A DNA stretch of 64,000 nt from Candidatus Aenigmatarchaeota archaeon (GCA_016202815.1 JACQNZ010000006.1:54561-118560); one strand, 5' to 3'; positions 28,373-38,228 are shown, counted from the stretch's first letter. Made by a program: numbers and translations. Notes: generated from the sequence alone by a model not told the origin.

Positions 28373-28750
28373 CTACAACATGCCGAGCCTTGTCGCAATT
28401 TCAGACGCTGAATTGTCTTTCGACAGCTTTACAAAGGCTTTTTTCTGGCCTTTCCTCGTTATCGACGTGGTGACAGATTCAACCTTGACGCCGAACGCTC
28501 TTTCCATGGCTTGTTTTATGTCAACTTTATTCGAACCTAATCCGACAACGAACACCAGCTTGTTTTCCTTTTCTATCAGCCCTATGGACTTCTCAGTCAT
28601 CAATGGGTGCGCCAAGACGTCCCATTCATTTTTAGTTGGTGTGCGCCTTACGGGCTTCTTTTCCTTGGTTACAGGCTTCTCAGTTTTCACAGCGGCTTTT
28701 TTAGCTCGTTTGGTTTTTTTCTCTTCAACAGGTTTGTTTTCTTCTGCCAC
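28373..28750 (-). CDS. rpl23: 50S ribosomal protein L23 with Lys-rich N-terminal extension
   Basis: VLAHPLMTEKSIGLIEKENKLVFVVGLGSNKVDIKQAMERAFGVKVESV. Confidence 0.95.
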   Translation of the reverse strand: MAEENKPVEEKKTKRAKKAAVKTEKPVTKEKKPVRRTPTKNEWDVLAHPLMTEKSIGLIEKENKLVFVVGLGSNKVDIKQAMERAFGVKVESVTTSITRKGQKKAFVKLSKDNSASEIATRLGML

Positions 28751-28751
28751 T

Positions 28752-29546
28752 TTACTCGCGCTCCGAAAGTTTCTTTATTGCGGATTCTGCCCACAAGGTT
28801 AACCGCCCAGGCGTTCCGCCCGGCGCCAAAAGTTTTGCGTTCACGTTCGCCAATTCCACGACATCCACGCCGACGATGTTTTTTGCAGCTTCCGCGACGC
28901 CTTCATTTTTGCTTATTATTATCAACGGCCCCGTTTTTGTCCTGTATTTTCTGCCCCTTGATTTTCCGCGCCCGGCACGTACGGTTTTTTCACCGATCCT
29001 CTCAACTTCTTCGCTTAGCCCGAGGGAAATGAAAAGTTTTTCAACGTCATTGGTCCTGTTGATTTTTTGGAGTGCGTCATCGATGATTATTGGAAGGTCT
29101 ATATTGGGCACCCTGTGGCCGCGCTCAGACACAAGGTTTTTATTTCCTGTCGCGGCTATTCCGGAAATGATCGCAAGCCTGCGTTCCTTTTTGTTGATTT
29201 TTTCCTCGAATATTTTCTGTTCGGTAGGCGGATGCGCTAACCGCCCTTTCACCGCGTGAGGTGCAAACCTTAGGCGCAAATTCAGGTAACCTTGCCCTGT
29301 TATTCTCGGGCCGCGCGCCATCTCCTTGTTGGCCATTGATTGGAAGACGCTCCTGCGGCCGTGGTAATGGGCCGAAGTGCGTTTTCCGGCCATCGGATCC
29401 CTGGAATGTTTGCGCCTTGAACTGGACATCATAGCCAGATAGGCCCGTAAAACCAGGTCTTTTCTCACGTCTTTTGAAAAAACGTCAGGTAATTTAATCT
29501 GGTTTTTCACCTTGCCGTCTGTGCCGTAAACATTGGTCATAGTCAT
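28752..29546 (-). CDS. rpl4: 50S ribosomal protein L4
   Basis: GRRSVFQSMANKEMARGPRITGQGYLNLRLRFAPHAVKGRLAHPP. Confidence 0.95.
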   Translation of the reverse strand: MTMTNVYGTDGKVKNQIKLPDVFSKDVRKDLVLRAYLAMMSSSRRKHSRDPMAGKRTSAHYHGRRSVFQSMANKEMARGPRITGQGYLNLRLRFAPHAVKGRLAHPPTEQKIFEEKINKKERRLAIISGIAATGNKNLVSERGHRVPNIDLPIIIDDALQKINRTNDVEKLFISLGLSEEVERIGEKTVRAGRGKSRGRKYRTKTGPLIIISKNEGVAEAAKNIVGVDVVELANVNAKLLAPGGTPGRLTLWAESAIKKLSERE

Positions 29547-29547
29547 A

Positions 29548-30540
29548 TTAAACACCTTGCTTGCTTTCCACCGCTATCGTTTTCAGTTCAGGCAGCGGCC
29601 GGTTCAGGGAAGGGGGCCTCACCGAGAATCGCAGTCGTATCAGCCTTTTCCTTGGGCCTGCTACAGAGCCCTGCAATGCGATATAATCGTTTGGTACTAC
29701 GCCATATTTCACAAAACCGCCTGCTGGCGTGGCGGAGTTGCTCTTGTCGCTGACAAGTATTATTCTTTTGTTCAATTCGGTTCGTGTGTGGAAACCAAGC
29801 TGCCCGGGCAGAGGCACAGTCCAGCGCAGCTTTCCCGGCCTTTTCTGGCCCATCGAACCTATGCCGCGCCTGTTTTTTCCTTCCTTATGGTCAAGCATCT
29901 TTACCCCGTGCCTTTTTATCGAACCTGCAAAACCTTTCCCGGTTGTTACGGAAACCGCATCCACCCAGTCGCCGTTTTTGAATATTTCCTTGGCGGAAAT
30001 TTCTTTTCCAAGCGCCTGTTTGGCATATTCAATTTTAGATTTCACGTCCAAACCGCCCAATGCGATTTCAAAAATCTCGGGTTTCTTTTTCCCGAGCCCC
30101 GATTTTTCAGGCAGCGTATGGACAATAAGTTTGATGTCGTCCGAATTTGCAGATTCAAATTCTTTTAATTTCGAATCGAAATCGTAGCTTTTTGGCACTT
30201 TGATCTTTCTGGAAAGGTTTTTTTGGAAAGTTTTGAAGAACAAGTCTTTTGCCGGTTTCAAACCGTTGTGGTCGTGAGAATAGGCGCGGACGCCAAAAAC
30301 GAAAAGAGGGGGACAATCGATTATCGTCACAGGAATCTGCATTAGCTGGCCGGCGGTCGGCGAGTTGGTACGCTTGTCAATTGCCATGACGTGTGTCATT
30401 CCCGCTTTGTAGCCCGCGAACCCCAGGGGTTTCACATCCTTTAACACAGGCCACGACCGGATCACCGGATAGATTCTGCTAGCTCTTTTTCTTGGCTTGA
30501 AAGCCAAGCTTCCTTTCCTTGGGGATTTCACCTTTGGCAT
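29548..30540 (-). CDS. rpl3: 50S ribosomal protein L3
   Basis: PRKGSLAFKPRKRASRIYP...VTTGKGFAGSIKRHGVKMLDHKEGKNRRGIGSMGQKRPGKL. Confidence 0.95.
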   Translation of the reverse strand: MPKVKSPRKGSLAFKPRKRASRIYPVIRSWPVLKDVKPLGFAGYKAGMTHVMAIDKRTNSPTAGQLMQIPVTIIDCPPLFVFGVRAYSHDHNGLKPAKDLFFKTFQKNLSRKIKVPKSYDFDSKLKEFESANSDDIKLIVHTLPEKSGLGKKKPEIFEIALGGLDVKSKIEYAKQALGKEISAKEIFKNGDWVDAVSVTTGKGFAGSIKRHGVKMLDHKEGKNRRGIGSMGQKRPGKLRWTVPLPGQLGFHTRTELNKRIILVSDKSNSATPAGGFVKYGVVPNDYIALQGSVAGPRKRLIRLRFSVRPPSLNRPLPELKTIAVESKQGV

Positions 30541-30557
30541 TTAATCTACCTCATTCT

Positions 30558-30858
30558 AGTCAAAAACTGTACCCAAGAAGCACCTTCTTGATCAAACTTT
30601 TCCATTCTCTTTTGATCAAACTTCATAGGAAACTTCAGTTTCCTATGCACGGAAAGCTTTGCTTCCCGTTGTTTGGAAAAGTTTGTACAGAACCACGCCA
30701 GATGTGGTTTTTGGTTTGAGGGCATTCCAGCAGCGCGGAAACCAAAACCGCGAAGCTTTGTCGCCCTTAAATTCGATTTCACTTCGAACGTAAGCTTGTT
30801 TACCAAAAGTATAATTATAAGGTAGCCTTTATAAACGTTCCTGTCAGTCAAAAACTGT
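30558..30858. repeat. hairpin-rich leader/spacer upstream of L3, bounded by 13-bp direct repeats
   Basis: AGTCAAAAACTGT at 30558-30570 and 30846-30858; CATAGGAAACttcaGTTTCCTATG (30624-30647, stem counted with 4-nt loop); GGAAAGC/GCTTCC; ggtttttggttt/aaaccaaaacc. Confidence 0.75.
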
Positions 30859-30859
30859 T

Positions 30860-31264
30860 TCAAAGCCTGGAAGCGTTCGTACACCTCCTAATTTCTATCG
30901 ATGAACCGCTCCTTCTTCGCCTCATAAATCTCATTTCAAAAGCCGGTGCGCCGTAATTGGGCATATCTATTTCGTTTCGGATGACGTCACACAAACCGCA
31001 GAAATCGGTTTCACGGAATACGGTAATGCGGGCCTGTCCGAAGCTATATCCGTCATCGCCGGTCCGCGCCACCTTATCGTAAACAATTGATATCGGGAAT
31101 CTACCCTCATACAGCCATTCTTCAAGGCGGTATTGGCTGAAATGGTCGACCTCGTCGCGGCTTGCGACGCCTCTGAAAACATCCACCAGAAAACCGAACG
31201 GGCGCCAGACAAAACTTTGCTCTATTTTGATGTTTCCCTGCAGATAACGGGTCAGGTAGGCCAT
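30860..31264 (-). CDS. uncharacterised protein, paralog of 42191-42595
   Basis: WRPFGFLVDVFRGVASRDEVDHFSQYRLEEWL matches FRPFTFLADLLTGVVERREAHAYNPSRIREWV. Confidence 0.7.
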   Translation of the reverse strand: MAYLTRYLQGNIKIEQSFVWRPFGFLVDVFRGVASRDEVDHFSQYRLEEWLYEGRFPISIVYDKVARTGDDGYSFGQARITVFRETDFCGLCDVIRNEIDMPNYGAPAFEMRFMRRRRSGSSIEIRRCTNASRL

Positions 31265-31265
31265 A

Positions 31266-31574
31266 TCACAGCCCGATCATCGCTTTCGCATCTTCGCTCA
31301 TCTTGTCCTGGGTCCATCGCGGTTCCCAGACCATCTCAATGTCCGCTTTGTAGCCGGAGTTTTCTTCGACCCTTCTTTTCACATCTTCGGAAATCTGCGC
31401 ATACATCGGGCAGCCCGGTGATGTTAGCGTCATCGTAATCTTGATTTTCTTTTTTTCATCGTCTATGCTAATCCCATACACGAGTCCCAAGTCCACGATG
31501 TTTATCGGTATCTCTGGATCGTAACAGTTCTTCAATATGGACTTTACCTGTTCCTCGCTTACCATGAACTGCAT
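31266..31574 (-). CDS. MIP18/SufT-like (DUF59) Fe-S assembly protein
   Basis: LKNCYDPEIPINIVDLGLVYGISID...LTSPGCPMYAQISEDVKRRV. Confidence 0.85.
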   Translation of the reverse strand: MQFMVSEEQVKSILKNCYDPEIPINIVDLGLVYGISIDDEKKKIKITMTLTSPGCPMYAQISEDVKRRVEENSGYKADIEMVWEPRWTQDKMSEDAKAMIGL

Positions 31575-31595
31575 TTCAGCAGCAAGATTAATAAA

Positions 31596-32282
31596 TCACA
31601 ATTTCTTTTTTTGAAGGTACGCCGGAAGCTCCCTTATTGATTCTATCATTGCGTCGGGCCTCGCTGATTTTATTTCCGCAATCTTCGTTATTCCAAGCCT
31701 AACGCCGCTCTTTACCGCAATAGTGTAAACGCCCGCATTCTTACCAGCATGAACATCGAGTTGCGTATCACCGATCATTATAGCTTTCCTTTTGTCGATT
31801 TTCAGGCGTTTTATTATGTGTAATATCATGTCGGGATGGGGCTTCGGCCGCATTTTCACCTTGCCGTAACGGTAACCGACGATTAAATCAAAGTGTTTAA
31901 ACAAACCAAGCCGCTTAAGCAACAGTTTTGTTTGCGCTTCGCCTTTGGCTGTGGCTATCGCCAGTTTGAACCCCCCGAACTTGAGCGTGTTTAAGGCCCT
32001 TTCAACGCCGGGAAGAATTTTTACGCCTATATGGCACGTTTTCTTGTACCGTTTTCGATAATCTCGCACAAGTTTCTCAGCTAAACGCGCATCGCTTCTG
32101 GGAAGTGTCATTTTGTAAATGTCTATCAGCGGGCGTCCTATCAGCGTGTAGACCCTGTTGCCTGTGAATGGCGGGTAACCATTGGCCTTTAAAGCGTAAT
32201 TTATGTTCTCTTTAAGGTTCTTCCTCGCGTCTATCAACGTTCCGTCCAAGTCGAAGATTACCAGCTTTAAATCGTGATCCAT
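31596..32282 (-). CDS. HAD-superfamily phosphatase (phosphoglycolate phosphatase-like)
   Basis: LVIFDLDGTLIDARKN...KLAIATAKGEAQTK...RPKPHPDMI...KAIMIGDTQLDVHAGKNAG. Confidence 0.85.
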   Translation of the reverse strand: MDHDLKLVIFDLDGTLIDARKNLKENINYALKANGYPPFTGNRVYTLIGRPLIDIYKMTLPRSDARLAEKLVRDYRKRYKKTCHIGVKILPGVERALNTLKFGGFKLAIATAKGEAQTKLLLKRLGLFKHFDLIVGYRYGKVKMRPKPHPDMILHIIKRLKIDKRKAIMIGDTQLDVHAGKNAGVYTIAVKSGVRLGITKIAEIKSARPDAMIESIRELPAYLQKKKL

Positions 32283-32303
32283 GAAAAATATCCGTTTTTT
32301 TGC

Positions 32304-33371
32304 TTAAATATCGAAAAGCCTTTTTTGGGCTTTGCCGAATTTTAGGTTTGAGACACGCAGGCCGACCAATCGTATCTTTCGTTTTGTTCCAAGGAATTCC
32401 TGTGCAAGGCTTTTCGCGCCTTCTGCTATTGGTTTTTCATTGTCAGTGTTTACGGGAAGGGTTTTTGACCTGGTATACGTTTCAAAATTGGAAAAGCGCA
32501 TTTTCAGCGTTATTGTTTTGAAGGAGGCCTTGTTCGATATCAACTGGCCGTGGATGTCGTGCGCAAGCGTATTTATCATCGGCAATATGTCCTCCCGCCT
32601 GTTTGTGTCCTGCTCAAAGGTGTGCTCGCGGTTAAACGATTTTATTTCATAGGATTCCTCGACAGGGCTTTCGTCGCTCCCGTGAGCGAGAAATTGAAAG
32701 TATTCTGCCACGTTGCCGAGTCTGGCCTTAAGATGGCGGGAATTTGCTTTGGCCAGATCTTCGATCGTTTTTACGCCCATCCCATTGAGCACGGCTTCAG
32801 TCTTCGGCCCGATTCCCCACACTTTTCGCACGCTTTTCGGGTAAATGAATCCTTCTATGTCGTCCGGCTTAACTACGGTAACGCCGTTGGGCTTGTTTTC
32901 ATCGGAAGCCATTTTGGCGATCATTTTGTTTGGGGCGATGCCCACGGATACCGTGACCTTCTCTTTTTCTTTTATCTCGTTCTTCAGCCCATTTGCCGCA
33001 TTAACAGCCTTTTCGTAGCTTCCCATGGACGAGACGTCCAAAAAAGCCTCGTCGATTCCGGCTTGCTGGAATTTGTCAGCGTATTTTTTCAATATTTCCA
33101 TCACGCCGGAAGAAACCTTTTCATAAAGGGTGAAATTTGGGCGCAGGTAAATCCCTTCAGGGCAAAGCCTGAACGCCCTCGCTATGGGCATAGCGGATTT
33201 TATCCCGAATTTACGCGCCTCGTAAGAAGCACTACTAACTACGCCTCTGCCCATCCCTTCTTTAGGATCTGCGCCTACAATAACCGGTTTACCTATTAAA
33301 TTCGGATTTTCTCTTTGTTCACATGAAGGGAAAAACGCGTCCAAATCCACGTGCATTATTATGCGTTCCAC
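32304..33371 (-). CDS. dinB: DNA polymerase IV (Y-family, Dpo4/DinB)
   Basis: IIMHVDLDAFFPSCEQRENPNLIGKPVIVGA...QAGIDEAFLDVS...VSVGIAPNKMIAKMASDENKPNG. Confidence 0.95.
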   Translation of the reverse strand: MERIIMHVDLDAFFPSCEQRENPNLIGKPVIVGADPKEGMGRGVVSSASYEARKFGIKSAMPIARAFRLCPEGIYLRPNFTLYEKVSSGVMEILKKYADKFQQAGIDEAFLDVSSMGSYEKAVNAANGLKNEIKEKEKVTVSVGIAPNKMIAKMASDENKPNGVTVVKPDDIEGFIYPKSVRKVWGIGPKTEAVLNGMGVKTIEDLAKANSRHLKARLGNVAEYFQFLAHGSDESPVEESYEIKSFNREHTFEQDTNRREDILPMINTLAHDIHGQLISNKASFKTITLKMRFSNFETYTRSKTLPVNTDNEKPIAEGAKSLAQEFLGTKRKIRLVGLRVSNLKFGKAQKRLFDI

Positions 33372-33462
33372 AAGGTTATTTGTCCAAGGCTATTTAGAAC
33401 CTTTTCTTTCATAGCGTTCCTATAACGATCTGTTTAAATAACTTCAGATTGAATCAGGACGC

Positions 33463-34263
33463 ATGCCGAAAGCTATAGGGGATTTGTACGTACCGGAAGC
33501 CAGTATTACGGAAGTTGTCCTGGACGTAGGTGATAAATTATCAATCGGTCCATTGTGGGCTGATAAAGTCAAACGCTTAGCCGACAGCCTTCCAAGGAAT
33601 GAGAGGATGCCCGCTTATCGAAGTTATGAAATCAAGAAAGGTAAACTGGTTTTGCAATGTGACGAAACAGATTATGCGACGTATCTGGCATCTGTTAAAG
33701 GCGAGATACCAGAAGCCAGGTCAATGCCCATGGGAGTCATAGGCGTGCCAAGATCCATGGGAAATGTAATATCCGTAGGCGTTGTCGCAAAAAGCCACAG
33801 GCTTGCAGGTATGTACCAGGGTGTTCCGGCGGGCGGCATAAACCTTGACGAGCTGGACGCAACCATGTCACCGATAGCAACTTTTAATAACGAGCTTTTT
33901 GAAGAAGTCAACGTCCGGGCGGATGCAATCCGAAAACCGGTTTTTTTGGGCCTTGTGTCTGACAGGAAAAACCACGAACTGGCAATAACCTATGGTTTTG
34001 ACACAGGGATGTCGTTTGAGGCGTTTTCCAACACCCTGCACCGGGCTGCAACGCCTGAATATGAATATCTTGTCCCGGTCATAGGTCGCCGGTCCGACCT
34101 TTTCCGGTTTGCAAGGGGCGCCGAAAAAACCCCCGGGTCTCAAAAAGCAACCGTGCATTGCAGGGGTGCGATCGCGTTGTACGCCTTAAGGGAGTTTCCC
34201 GATTCCCCGCTCGTGGGATTCCTGGCAGATTCGGACAACAGGATTTTCGGATATCTTAAATAA
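33463..34263 (+). CDS. divergent Nudix-like protein
   Basis: 266 aa; GGINLDELDATMSPIATFNNELFEEVNV resembles a degenerate Nudix box (NELFEEVNV versus REUxEExGU). Confidence 0.45.
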   Translation: MPKAIGDLYVPEASITEVVLDVGDKLSIGPLWADKVKRLADSLPRNERMPAYRSYEIKKGKLVLQCDETDYATYLASVKGEIPEARSMPMGVIGVPRSMGNVISVGVVAKSHRLAGMYQGVPAGGINLDELDATMSPIATFNNELFEEVNVRADAIRKPVFLGLVSDRKNHELAITYGFDTGMSFEAFSNTLHRAATPEYEYLVPVIGRRSDLFRFARGAEKTPGSQKATVHCRGAIALYALREFPDSPLVGFLADSDNRIFGYLK

Positions 34264-34285
34264 CAGAAAAACGATATTAATTATC

Positions 34286-34831
34286 ATGAAGTACGACTTC
34301 ACACGCAGGGGCAAGAAACACCCAAGCCTTTACATTATAGCCGCCGGCGTTATCCTTCTCGCGTTTGCTTTGGTTACAGGCAACCAGCAACAGCCAGCTG
34401 CAACCACAACAACATCGACAACCACAACAATTGCAGCCACGACAACAGCGCCCACTACAACAACGGTCCCAGCCACAACAACCACATCAACTACAACTAC
34501 AACAACAATCGCCGGCAACCAGCCGCCGCGCGTGATTTCGTCCGCGCAGAAACCGGATCCGATAAGGACTGGCAGGGAAGTAACATTCCTTGTTAAAGTA
34601 GCCGATGCGGAAAGCGAGTTCGTAACAGTCAATGTCTGCAAAAACGCCCAGTGCACGGCACGTTATTGCATCGGCCAGGGAAATGCAAAACCGGCTGGCG
34701 CCGACATAGCCTGCACATACGTGATACCGGTGACAACATCAGGCGCCATCAACTACTGGGCAAAAGCCGAACAAGCCGGCGGTGTCTCGGAAATAGCAGG
34801 GCCGTTTATCCTGAACGTGACATCCCTGTAG
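34286..34831 (+). CDS. secreted/anchored protein with Thr-rich linker
   Basis: N-terminal TM then TTTTTSTTTTIAATTTAPTTTTVPATTTTSTTTTTT, then a beta-rich domain. Confidence 0.7.
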   Translation: MKYDFTRRGKKHPSLYIIAAGVILLAFALVTGNQQQPAATTTTSTTTTIAATTTAPTTTTVPATTTTSTTTTTTIAGNQPPRVISSAQKPDPIRTGREVTFLVKVADAESEFVTVNVCKNAQCTARYCIGQGNAKPAGADIACTYVIPVTTSGAINYWAKAEQAGGVSEIAGPFILNVTSL

Positions 34832-34868
34832 GCACGGTTTTAAATGTTTTATCGGATCTATCTGCTTC

Positions 34869-35327
34869 ATGACAAGCTTCGAAGTTTATAGGGCGAGATT
34901 CACCCCAGCCGTTGCAGACGACCGCGGATACGCGGACCCGGATGCGGCTCATCGGTTTGAGTCCGAAATGATCTATCGTTTGGCTCACATACGTTCAGAA
35001 TTGACACGTATAGGCGATGCCGTTGAACTGTCTCCGGATAAAAGAATGTTAAAAATCCGCGGATCTGTTAATCTCCAGCGCCCCGATGCCGTGCTATTTT
35101 ATTTTGCAGGCTTCAAGGACACCGAAAAAGCGCCTGATGGAAGATATTCATGCGAGACAGAAATCGCACTCGCTACCAATTCGTCCAAAATGGCTAAATG
35201 GCTGGAGGAGACACTGGAAAGGGACGCAGGCGGGATCAAAGTTTCAAGGGAATTGAAATACATAAAAGTCAGGGAAAAGCCCGGCAAAATGCCTGATGTA
35301 GACTTCGCGGAATTCATGACAATTTAA
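34869..35327 (+). CDS. hypothetical protein
   Basis: 152 aa ORF preceded by a TATA-like gttttaaatgtttt. Confidence 0.6.
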   Translation: MTSFEVYRARFTPAVADDRGYADPDAAHRFESEMIYRLAHIRSELTRIGDAVELSPDKRMLKIRGSVNLQRPDAVLFYFAGFKDTEKAPDGRYSCETEIALATNSSKMAKWLEETLERDAGGIKVSRELKYIKVREKPGKMPDVDFAEFMTI

Positions 35328-35548
35328 TTCGCTTTTAAAAACAGGTTGAGCAGGACTGTAAGTATTGTGCTTATTATCAGGAACGTCGTGATTGGCGCAT
35401 AAAACCTGAAATTGCCTTTTTCGAATGTTATGTCGCCGGGCAGGTTACCGAGGGGCGTTTTGCCGCCGTACATCAAAATTAAACCTGACAATAATATCAA
35501 ACTGCCAGCGATAACCAGCGTGCCGCCGAACGATTCTAACTCTGCCAT
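35324..35548 (-). CDS. DUF2905-like membrane protein
   Basis: LGNLPGDITFEKGNFRFYAPITTFLIISTILTVLLNL. Confidence 0.8.
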   Translation of the reverse strand: MAELESFGGTLVIAGSLILLSGLILMYGGKTPLGNLPGDITFEKGNFRFYAPITTFLIISTILTVLLNLFLKAN

Positions 35549-35579
35549 ATCAATTACCCTGCAATTTTCATCAATTTAA

Positions 35580-36641
35580 ATGCTGTACAATATGTTTTTG
35601 TTCATGCCAACCGTTTACGTTTCGATGACAGGCATCGGTTACATGGGCCGCAACCATTTAGCCAAGGTTTTGAAGCTGCAAGACGCCGGAAAAGCAGAAC
35701 TTGTAGCGGTTTGCGACCCGAAATTCGGAAACCCTTCATACGAACGAACCACCCCACGCGACGTCAGGCATTACGCAGATTTCCGTGACATGGTTAAGCT
35801 GGACGTACCGAAACCCCACCTGGTCGTTATAGCCTCGCCTACCCAATATCACGCCGAACAATCGATGCGGGCATTGCTTTCACCAAAGGTTTCAGGCGTG
35901 TTATGCGAGAAGCCGATGAGTGCGAACGCCGGAGAAGCTGGCGATGTTAAACGGGCACAGCAATTTACCGGAAAACCCACGATGACCGCATTCGTGGAAT
36001 ATTTCAACCCCGCTTTCAGGTATGCCCAAAATCCGATACAACATGAAATAGGGGATATAGATGAAATCGAAATAGTACGTTCACGCCCGCCTCTCGAAGC
36101 GGGAAGGCGCCCGGGAGCCGGCCATTTATCAGACGTTGGTTTCGACTGCGGAGTGCATGACATCGCGAACCTGTTAATGTTGTACGCTGTGCCCGGAATA
36201 AACAAAATATCAATCAACGGGCGCTCGCAGGAAACCAAAGTCAAAAAACAAAATCCGAGCAGGGACTTATTCGAAGGTGATTTTCAGGTTGAAATAAACA
36301 ACGCGTTGCTCAACGTTCTATTCAGGCTGAAAATGACAGATTCTTTCGCGGCCGATGAAAGATACAGGCGCTCAACCTTTCGCGGCAACGCCGGAACCGT
36401 GAACATTGATTACATAAAACAATGGGCATCAATAAACGTTGCCGCAGAAAAAACGGAATGGTTGCAGGGAGATTCCCTGGAGATCATGTACGATGCCGTC
36501 ATGAAACAAATGCTGGAAGAAACGGAATATCCCGTGCCATTAAACGTGTCCATCGGAAGCGTACAAATAATGAAGGGAATTCGCCCAGCGACAAACAAAA
36601 AAGAACGGGATGTAAATCTCACAATGGAACTTTTTATTTAG
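35580..36641 (+). CDS. Gfo/Idh/MocA-family oxidoreductase
   Basis: GIGYMGRNHLAKVLKL...ELVAVCDPKF...LVVIASPTQYHAEQSMRALL...VLCEKPMSANAGEA. Confidence 0.85.
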   Translation: MLYNMFLFMPTVYVSMTGIGYMGRNHLAKVLKLQDAGKAELVAVCDPKFGNPSYERTTPRDVRHYADFRDMVKLDVPKPHLVVIASPTQYHAEQSMRALLSPKVSGVLCEKPMSANAGEAGDVKRAQQFTGKPTMTAFVEYFNPAFRYAQNPIQHEIGDIDEIEIVRSRPPLEAGRRPGAGHLSDVGFDCGVHDIANLLMLYAVPGINKISINGRSQETKVKKQNPSRDLFEGDFQVEINNALLNVLFRLKMTDSFAADERYRRSTFRGNAGTVNIDYIKQWASINVAAEKTEWLQGDSLEIMYDAVMKQMLEETEYPVPLNVSIGSVQIMKGIRPATNKKERDVNLTMELFI

Positions 36642-36698
36642 TATTTCATCCTGTGGGATCGTACTTGAAAAATAAAACAGATTCAACGTACACCGGAT

Positions 36699-36905
36699 TT
36701 AGTTCTTCACTTCTTTCCTGTGGCCTTCTTCGTCGTATTCGTAAACAACGCCGTCCTTCTCATCAGCAGTTTTCTTGTGAGAACCGTCGCAGAAAGGCTG
36801 GTTTTTTGAAAGTCCGCACATGCAAACCCATGTCGATTCCTTGGAAGGTTTTATTTCCATCGGGCCTTTTGCGGTTTTTAGGACTTTCCTGGGCATATCG
36901 GTCAT
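36699..36905 (-). CDS. CDGSH-type iron-sulfur protein
   Basis: WVCMCGLSKNQPFCDGSHKKT. Confidence 0.9.
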   Translation of the reverse strand: MTDMPRKVLKTAKGPMEIKPSKESTWVCMCGLSKNQPFCDGSHKKTADEKDGVVYEYDEEGHRKEVKN

Positions 36906-36962
36906 CCAATATTGATGGGCATGACATATAAATTTATCGTATAGGAAATATAGCGCCAGTGT

Positions 36963-38153
36963 TCAGTATCTGGGCCTTCTATTGAAGCCGGATCTCCGGA
37001 AACCGTGTCCGCCCCCTTCGCGGCTTTCGAACCTTTTAAACGGGACCCTTTCAAAGCCCGGCTTTTCAGTGCGTACGATCTTCAGGCTGCGGTCGCGCAA
37101 TACCATTGTGAAGCTTACATGGTCGCGCTCTGATAACAAAGTCACGGCATCGCCTTCGCTGCCAGCGCGGGCCGTACGACCGACGCGATGGATATAATCC
37201 GCCGAGGATTTCGGCACGTCATAATTGTAGACATGAGACACGTTCCTTATGTCAAGGCCGCGCGCCGCGACGTCCGTCGCAACAAGTACGGTTATTTTTT
37301 CGCTTTTCAGCGCGTCAACAGCCTTTAATCTCTTGTTTTGTTCCATTCCGCCGTGTATGGGCAGCGCATTGATCCCCTGTTCTTTCAAATTCGACGCAAC
37401 GGCATCGACTTCTCTGCGCGTCGCGCAGAAAACCAGCGCTATTCCTTCCTTGTTCTGTTTTAACAGGTGCACAAGAAGCGAAAATTTATCGTGCGGCTTA
37501 ACGTCATAATAAACCTGCCTCAAAAGGCTGGTGTCGACATAAACAACGCCTTTGATCGTAACTGGTGAAATTAAATGCCTTTCAACAACGTGCCTTACTT
37601 CCGGCGGCATCGTTGCGCTGAATAAAAGCGTTTGCCTTTGCTTTGGTGTGTGCCTGATAATTTTTTCAACGTCTTCGATAAATCCCATATCGAACATCCT
37701 GTCCGCCTCGTCGATTACCAGGAATTTCACATTCTGGAAATTTATCGTCCTGCGTTCCATATGGTCAAGTATTCTTCCCGGTGTCCCGACAACGATTTCC
37801 GCAGTCCGTATCGCACTGACCTGGGGGTCTAGAGAAACCCCGCCGAAAACACCGGCGACATTCACATTAACAAATTTTCCAAAACTGCGCAACGCATCTG
37901 TAACCTGGACGCATAATTCGCGTGTAGGTGTCAGAACCAAGGCCTGGACGCCTTTGCCGTTTTCTATCTTTTCCAGTATAGGCAAGCCAAACGCCGCTGT
38001 CTTGCCGGATCCTGTGCTCGATTGTCCGACAACATCCTTGCCGGCCTGTATTTCAGGTATGCTTTTCTCCTGTATTTCCGTCAATTCTGTAAATTCCAGC
38101 TCTTGTACAGCCTTCAGCAACTCGGGTTTAAGGCCCAAATCTTCAAAATTCAT
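36963..38153 (-). CDS. DEAD-box RNA helicase
   Basis: SSTGSGKTAAF, PTRELCVQV, DEADRMFDMGF, SATMP, HRVGRTARAG. Confidence 0.95.
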   Translation of the reverse strand: MNFEDLGLKPELLKAVQELEFTELTEIQEKSIPEIQAGKDVVGQSSTGSGKTAAFGLPILEKIENGKGVQALVLTPTRELCVQVTDALRSFGKFVNVNVAGVFGGVSLDPQVSAIRTAEIVVGTPGRILDHMERRTINFQNVKFLVIDEADRMFDMGFIEDVEKIIRHTPKQRQTLLFSATMPPEVRHVVERHLISPVTIKGVVYVDTSLLRQVYYDVKPHDKFSLLVHLLKQNKEGIALVFCATRREVDAVASNLKEQGINALPIHGGMEQNKRLKAVDALKSEKITVLVATDVAARGLDIRNVSHVYNYDVPKSSADYIHRVGRTARAGSEGDAVTLLSERDHVSFTMVLRDRSLKIVRTEKPGFERVPFKRFESREGGGHGFRRSGFNRRPRY

Positions 38154-38228
38154 CTCGTCATCTTCCCCAATAATTAGTGCATGGTCATTAATAAGTCTGG
38201 GACAGGGTGCACAAACAGATCTTCGCCG

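Noticed and set aside
30546-30884. 112-aa minus ORF upstream of L3
   Set aside because: Lies on hairpins and direct repeats, no protein family signal; more likely a leader/spacer.
34330-34656. Val-rich 108-aa minus ORF
   Set aside because: Complement of the Thr-rich (ACA)n linker of the plus-strand gene.
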